Below, piece after piece: positions 59,747 to 64,000 of a stretch of DNA of 64,000 bases. Origin of the DNA: an uncultured Bacteroidales bacterium (GTDB lineage Bacteria; Bacteroidota; Bacteroidia; Bacteroidales; UBA932); contig CALUQM010000006.1 of NCBI GenBank assembly GCA_944322925.1, forward strand, positions 18,160-82,159, written 5' to 3'. Position 1 is the stretch's first letter; every line of letters starts with the position of its first letter. A program made the position numbers and the translations under genes. The notes under the pieces are model-generated. The model did not search any database and was not told where the DNA came from. It saw only the letters and a program-made list of their open reading frames with translations.

Positions 59747-60832
59747 TTACTCCGCTGCAGCCTTGAGACGCTCGGCATTTTCAGCCACCTGAAGCTGATC
59801 GATCAGTTCCTGGATTTCTCCGTCCATGAAGACAGGAAGATTGTACATGGTGTAGTTTATCCTGTGGTCGGTCACACGCGACTGTGGATAATTGTATGTA
59901 CGGATCTTGGCCGAACGGTCGCCGGTAGATACCATGGTCTTCCTTTTGGCGGAAATTTCATTCAGGTATTTCTCATATTCCATGTTGTAGAGCCTTGTCC
60001 TGAGTTCTGCAAGGGCCTTGTCGAAATTCTTGAGCTGGGATTTCTCGTCCTGGCACTGTACGACTATTCCGGAAGGGATATGAGTAAGGCGGATAGCGGA
60101 ATATGTCGTATTCACCGACTGTCCGCCAGGTCCGGACGAACAGAATGTATCCTTCCTGATATCGTTCATGTTCAGTTCAATATCGAACTCGTCCGCCTCG
60201 GGAAGCACGGCCACCGAAGCGGCCGAAGTGTGGACCCTGCCCTGGGTTTCAGTCTGAGGCACGCGCTGTACGCGATGCACTCCGGACTCATATTTCATCG
60301 TGCCGTAGACATGGTCTCCTGAAATCTTGCAGACGATTTCCTTGAAACCGCCGGCAGCCCCTTCCGACTGGTTCGTCACTTCTATCTTCCATCCCTTCTT
60401 CTCAGCATACTTGGAATACATCCTGAAAAGATCTCCTGCAAATATGGCAGCCTCGTCTCCTCCGGTACCGCCCCTGATCTCGAGGATGGCATTCTTGCCG
60501 TCCTGCGGATCGGCAGGTATCAGCAGGAGCTTGATGTTTTCCTCGACGGCAGGAATCCTTGATTCTATATCGGCAATTTCTTCCTTGGCCATTTCCCTGA
60601 GTTCCTCGTCCTTTTCATGGGCAAGGATATCCTTCGCCGACTCGTAGTCGTCCATCATCTTCTTGTATGCCGTTCCGGCTTCTATGATAGGGGCAAGCTC
60701 CTTGTATTCCTTGTTCAGCTGCACGTATTTCTTCATGTCCGAAATCACTTCGGGATCGGCAAGCTGTTTCTGGAGCCCGTCGTATTTTTCCTGAAGGCCC
60801 ATCACCTTCTCCAACAATGAGTTTTCTGCCAT
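59747..60832 (-). CDS. prfA: Peptide chain release factor 1
   Basis: 361 residues, complete RF1. GGQ lies in [19 protein letters not shown] near residue 235, and [20 protein letters not shown] precedes it. It ends translation at UAA and UAG. It starts 6 bp after the stop of the acetyltransferase-like gene. Confidence 0.96.
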   Translation of the reverse strand: MAENSLLEKVMGLQEKYDGLQKQLADPEVISDMKKYVQLNKEYKELAPIIEAGTAYKKMMDDYESAKDILAHEKDEELREMAKEEIADIESRIPAVEENIKLLLIPADPQDGKNAILEIRGGTGGDEAAIFAGDLFRMYSKYAEKKGWKIEVTNQSEGAAGGFKEIVCKISGDHVYGTMKYESGVHRVQRVPQTETQGRVHTSAASVAVLPEADEFDIELNMNDIRKDTFCSSGPGGQSVNTTYSAIRLTHIPSGIVVQCQDEKSQLKNFDKALAELRTRLYNMEYEKYLNEISAKRKTMVSTGDRSAKIRTYNYPQSRVTDHRINYTMYNLPVFMDGEIQELIDQLQVAENAERLKAAAE

Positions 60833-60838
60833 ATACTG

Positions 60839-61966
60839 TTATTTCGATATTATAGATTTCACATAGCATCTGCGGCGCATATACAGTTCATGTTCGTACT
60901 TCTCCCAGACGAACGATGCCGAATTGGTGTCGATCTGCGGATTCGTTATGGCCCACTTCACTCCAGCGGCCCTGTATTTTTTCGCCATTATATTATGGTA
61001 GACTGAAGACACGCCGGTGTTCTGCCACTTAGGCGCAGCCCCGTTGATCATAAGGTCGATAGTGTCGAACTTTCTGAGAGCTTTCAGGAAATGTATCCAT
61101 CCGAACGGAAACATCGAGCCTTTCGCCTTCTGCAATGCCTTCGAAATCGAAGGAAAGGATATGCCGAATGCCGCGATATCCCCGTTCTCATCCATGAGAA
61201 AGCTGCACAGCCTCTTGTCGAGCAGGCCTATGGTCTGCCTTGCCTCCTCTTCTATCTCCTCGTCCGTAAAGGGGATGAAGTTATAGACGCTCTGCGCAAA
61301 ACTCTCGTTATAGATCCTGAAAAATTCCCGCACGAGAGCCTTGTCGTGCTTGAGAACGTCGATATCGCCTTCCGTCAGCTTGTAGCGTGACATCAGCCTG
61401 TCAGCGATGGCGACCATCTTTTCCGGAAGAGCCTGATCGGCCCTCAGCCTGTACTGGACCCAGTCGCATTCCTTTTCATATCCGAGAGAAGTCACCAGGT
61501 CATTGTAATAAGGGAAATTGTATAGACAGTTGAACGGAGGGATATTGTCATAGCCCTCCACCAGCATTCCCTGTTTCCCGAGAGTATTGTAATACAGCGG
61601 GCCGTGAATTTCAGTCATGCCGTTCTCCGCAGCCCATTTTTCAGCAGTTCCGAGCAGCAGGCCAGCCACCTCGGTATCGTTTACGGTATCGAACCAGCCG
61701 AAACGTGCGCGTTTCTTGCCGTACCTTTCGTTGTATCTCGGGTTTATCATTCCGCAGATACGCCCCACGACCTTTTTGCCGTCCATAACCATCCACATCT
61801 TGTGCGAACAGTATTTCAGCGAAGGGACATCGGTCAGAGACTTTTTCTGGTCGGCGAACAGTGCCGGTACATATTGCGGGCAATTCCTGTAAAGTTCATT
61901 GGGAAACCCGATAAACTTCTTCAGATCCTTGCCGGAAAGAACTTCAACTACTTTATAATCAGCCAT
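60839..61966 (-). CDS. GNAT-like acyltransferase family protein
   Basis: 375 residues. The layout looks like a tandem GNAT-type fold: an N-terminal half with MWMVMDGKKVVGRICGMINPRYNE and EIHGPLYYNTLGKQGML, and a C-terminal half ending in NPQIDTNSASFVWEKYEHELYMRRRCY. Similar uncharacterised proteins are common in Bacteroidota. No CoA motif is certain and the substrate is unknown. It lies between tcdA (54 bp) and prfA (6 bp). Confidence 0.65.
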   Translation of the reverse strand: MADYKVVEVLSGKDLKKFIGFPNELYRNCPQYVPALFADQKKSLTDVPSLKYCSHKMWMVMDGKKVVGRICGMINPRYNERYGKKRARFGWFDTVNDTEVAGLLLGTAEKWAAENGMTEIHGPLYYNTLGKQGMLVEGYDNIPPFNCLYNFPYYNDLVTSLGYEKECDWVQYRLRADQALPEKMVAIADRLMSRYKLTEGDIDVLKHDKALVREFFRIYNESFAQSVYNFIPFTDEEIEEEARQTIGLLDKRLCSFLMDENGDIAAFGISFPSISKALQKAKGSMFPFGWIHFLKALRKFDTIDLMINGAAPKWQNTGVSSVYHNIMAKKYRAAGVKWAITNPQIDTNSASFVWEKYEHELYMRRRCYVKSIISK

Positions 61967-62020
61967 GACAATATATATGCTACCGTTATTTCAATAAATC
62001 CGTCAAAGTTAATAAAATTA

Positions 62021-62755
62021 TCAGAATGATAAAAGGTCCGATATGACAGCCTGGGCACAGGCACAGCCGAAAACAGCGGGAATATAGGATATGGTCCCGG
62101 CATTGGACTTCTTGTTTTTCTCCTCGCAGCCGACTATCGCGTTCCTGTCGGGCAGTTCTTCGGAAAAGACAGCCTTGAGTCCTTTTCTGATCCCCATTCT
62201 GCGCAGCCTTTTCCTGACTACGAACGCCAGAGGACAATTGAAGGTCTTTGAAATATCGGCTATCCTGATCTTGGTGATATCGGTCTTCGCACCTGCTCCC
62301 ATCGAGGACACTACGGGAATATGGTTGTCCATACAATATCTTATCAGGGCAAGTTTAGGCGACACGGTATCGATGGCATCGACCACATAGTCTATCTTCC
62401 GCCCGTCCAGTATCGTGGCAATGTTGTCGGCTTCGAGATAAGTGTCCAGCACTTCGAGGCGAAGGTCCGGATTGATATCCTTCAGTCTTGCCGCAAGCAC
62501 TTCAGTCTTGGGGTGTCCTACGGTGGAGTCGAGGGCGAGAATCTGCCTGTTCTTGTTGGTTGCGGACACCGTATCGCTGTCTATTATCAGCATGGCGCCC
62601 ACCCCGGCACGGGCTATCATCTCTGCTGCGAAACCGCCGACTCCACCGGCACCGGCCACCGCTACCGACGAGGCTGCAAGTTTCGCCAGGCCGTCATCTC
62701 CGATCAGAAGGCCTGTCCTTTCCCTCCAGTCGGGAATATTGTTTACAGGATCCAT
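62021..62755 (-). CDS. tcdA: tRNA threonylcarbamoyladenosine dehydratase (TcdA/CsdL)
   Basis: 244 residues, E1-like ThiF fold with the ATP-binding GAGGVGG (35-41) and NRQ shortly after. It has no C-terminal rhodanese or Moe domain, and the length fits TcdA, which cyclises the t6A base at position 37 of tRNA. Nearby thi genes make ThiF an alternative, but thiS and thiG are absent. It starts 24 bp after mazG. Confidence 0.85.
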   Translation of the reverse strand: MDPVNNIPDWRERTGLLIGDDGLAKLAASSVAVAGAGGVGGFAAEMIARAGVGAMLIIDSDTVSATNKNRQILALDSTVGHPKTEVLAARLKDINPDLRLEVLDTYLEADNIATILDGRKIDYVVDAIDTVSPKLALIRYCMDNHIPVVSSMGAGAKTDITKIRIADISKTFNCPLAFVVRKRLRRMGIRKGLKAVFSEELPDRNAIVGCEEKNKKSNAGTISYIPAVFGCACAQAVISDLLSF

Positions 62756-62779
62756 GCTTTCAGTCCGGTTTCAGGAAAA

Positions 62780-63598
62780 TCAGAGTCCCTTGCTTTTGGC
62801 TTCATCCCAGATGGCATCCATTTCAGCAAGAGTCATGTCCTTGAGATTCCTGCCCTGCCTTATGGTATGTTCTTCGAGATAGGTAAACCGCTGTCTGAAT
62901 TTGCGGCATGTTCTCTCGAGAGCCGTATCCGGATTCAGTCCGTAAAGTCTTGCCGCATTCACCACAGCGAACAGGTAGTCTCCGAGTTCTCCTTCGGCTC
63001 TTTCGAAGGCGGCGGCCTTCCCGGCCTCGTCCGGAGCGTCGGCTACTGCCTGGAGTTCAGACCTGAACTCTCCGAGTTCTTCATTCACCTTGTCCCATAC
63101 CTGCTCTTTTTCTTCCCAGTCGAAACCTACTCCACGGGCCTTGTCCTGCATCCTGTAGGCTTTCAGCAGCGGCGGCAGCGTTTCCGGAACACCGGAAAGC
63201 ACTCTCCTGTTCCCGTCCTTTTCCTTCAGCTTCAGTTGTTCCCAGTTTTTTACGACCTCTGCCGCATCAGCCACCTGAACAGATGAAAAGACATGCGGAT
63301 GACGGTATATCAGCTTGTCGCACAGATGATTTATGACATCTACAATATCATACGTGCCGTTCTCCTCGCCTATTTTGGCATAAAACAGCACATGAAGGAG
63401 GACGTCCCCGAGTTCCTTCGAGATATTGGCCTCGTCATTTTTCAATATCGCATCGCTGAGTTCGTATGTTTCCTCTATGGTCTGAGGTCTCAACGATTCC
63501 GTAGTCTGGGCCCTGTCCCACGGACACTTGACCCTCAGCTCGTCAAGAATATCCAAAATACGCCCGAAAGCCTCGAGCTTTTCCTGCCTGCTTTTCAT
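62780..63598 (-). CDS. mazG: Nucleoside triphosphate pyrophosphohydrolase MazG
   Basis: 272 residues from ATG 63598. Tandem MazG domains: the first has CPWDRAQTTESLRPQTIEETYEL and the EExxE...ExxD metal site (KELGDVLLHVLFYA), the second GDYLFAVVNAARLYGLNPD. It hydrolyses non-canonical and excess NTPs to NMP and pyrophosphate. It leads a run of minus-strand genes that ends at 55432. A longer reading from 63640 would add an untypical N-terminus. Confidence 0.94.
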   Translation of the reverse strand: MKSRQEKLEAFGRILDILDELRVKCPWDRAQTTESLRPQTIEETYELSDAILKNDEANISKELGDVLLHVLFYAKIGEENGTYDIVDVINHLCDKLIYRHPHVFSSVQVADAAEVVKNWEQLKLKEKDGNRRVLSGVPETLPPLLKAYRMQDKARGVGFDWEEKEQVWDKVNEELGEFRSELQAVADAPDEAGKAAAFERAEGELGDYLFAVVNAARLYGLNPDTALERTCRKFRQRFTYLEEHTIRQGRNLKDMTLAEMDAIWDEAKSKGL

Positions 63599-63707
63599 AA
63601 AGTGATTTTTAAACGTGCAAAAATAGCCATTTTTCGACATATTTTCCTATGCTGCCATAGAATCTTTATCCGCCACACAATAATGTTTTTACGTGAGCAT
63701 TTGCTCT

Positions 63708-63819
63708 GCTCTCGGCTTCTGCGTAATTTGCCGCTGACGCGTCACATATACTGTTGCGCCTCGGCAGAGGGTGACATGTCACCCTCTACGTCTTTCTTCG
63801 AAAGACTGACCGTCTTAAC
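63708..63819 (+). repeat. Tandem hairpin-rich repeat, copy 1
   Basis: 112 bp that recur almost unchanged at 63890-64000. The left 16 bp and the right 75 bp or so are identical; only a central stretch of about 20 bp differs. Inside lie a perfect 22 bp palindrome (63766-63787, AGAGGGTGAC and its complement) and the hairpin GTCTTTC-TTC-GAAAGAC (63790-63806). These two modules also occur at 13650-13707. No protein-coding frame is convincing. Confidence 0.85.
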
Positions 63820-63827
63820 CCCCTGCG

Positions 63828-63880
63828 CCCCCTGTTAGGGGGATTTCGCTCCTTCCAGTCGCGAGCCTGACGGCTTTTTT
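63828..63880 (+). terminator. Hairpins and intrinsic terminator between the two repeat copies
   Basis: CCCCCT-GTT-AGGGGG at 63828-63842 forms a stable stem. Further on AGCC-TGAC-GGCT is followed by a run of T (63864-63880), as in a short intrinsic terminator reading to the right. The stem is only 4 bp, so strength is uncertain. Confidence 0.45.
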
Positions 63881-63889
63881 ATTTGCATT

Positions 63890-64000
63890 GCTCTCGGCTT
63901 CTGCGTATATTTGGCCTGACGGCCACATATACTGTTGCGCCTCGGCAGAGGGTGACATGTCACCCTCTACGTCTTTCTTCGAAAGACTGACCGTCTTAAC
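63890..64000 (+). repeat. Tandem hairpin-rich repeat, copy 2, reaching the window edge
   Basis: The second copy starts 182 bp after the first. Its central part folds better than in copy 1: GTATATTTGGCC (63905-63916) pairs with GGCCACATATAC (63921-63932) with one mismatch around TGAC. The 22 bp palindrome (63947-63968) and the GTCTTTC hairpin (63971-63987) are the same as in copy 1. The copy ends exactly at the window edge, so more units may follow. Confidence 0.85.

Noticed and set aside
63708-64000. CRISPR array
   Set aside because: The repeated block is over 110 bp and the unit 182 bp, far outside CRISPR repeat size; no cas gene is near.

Overview
The window comes from a member of the Bacteroidota, most likely order Bacteroidales. 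The evidence is a SusC-type TonB-dependent receptor, a hybrid two-component system (HTCS), FimB/Mfa2-type surface lipoproteins, a DUF4293 gene, and many promoters of the form TTTG-N19-TAnnTTTG, which only this phylum uses. The genus cannot be fixed from the sequence alone. There are no tRNA or rRNA genes, no insertion sequence and no CRISPR array. Genes are tightly packed and several neighbours overlap as TAATG or ATGA.

Positions 1-21218 hold a nearly complete pectin (homogalacturonan) utilisation locus. On the minus strand, reading from high to low coordinates, are uxaB-uxaA, then kduI-kduD-DUF4861, then a GH28 polygalacturonase, a CE12-CE8 double esterase, the HTCS sensor, a GH105-PL1 fusion, a PL1 lipoprotein and the start of a SusC receptor that runs off the left edge. 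uxaC diverges from uxaB. Together the esterases strip acetyl and methyl groups, the PL1 lyases and GH28 cut the chain, and GH105 frees unsaturated uronate. KduI/KduD and UxaC/UxaB/UxaA then take both kinds of monomer to 2-keto-3-deoxygluconate. The kinase, the aldolase and the galacturonate importer are not in this window.

Positions 21247-37790 are mostly housekeeping: an EttA-like ABC-F protein, a membrane-anchored AraC regulator, leuS followed by two YitT paralogues, a SPOR protein with an odd M28-like/TonB fusion whose peptidase site has decayed, a DUF389-CapA-PhoH operon, a TPR protein and gyrA.

Positions 37965-42394 are a fimbrial lipoprotein cluster. Its upstream end is damaged: an AraC-type regulator that has lost its DNA-binding end runs directly into a fimbrial subunit that has lost its start. 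A Clp ATPase without the middle domain, a phosphatase, a secreted esterase, uridine phosphorylase, a secreted GH2 beta-galactosidase, DUF4293 and a LytTR regulator follow to 52498.

Positions 52669-55390 carry a fabH-fabF-fabZ cassette. Positions 55432-63598 are all minus strand: mazG, tcdA, an acetyltransferase-like gene, prfA, a methyltransferase and a thiamine salvage operon (thiM-thiE-tenA-thiD-HAD phosphatase). The window ends in a tandem repeat with a unit of about 182 bp, rich in hairpins. Two of its hairpin modules recur at 13650-13707 inside the pectin locus.
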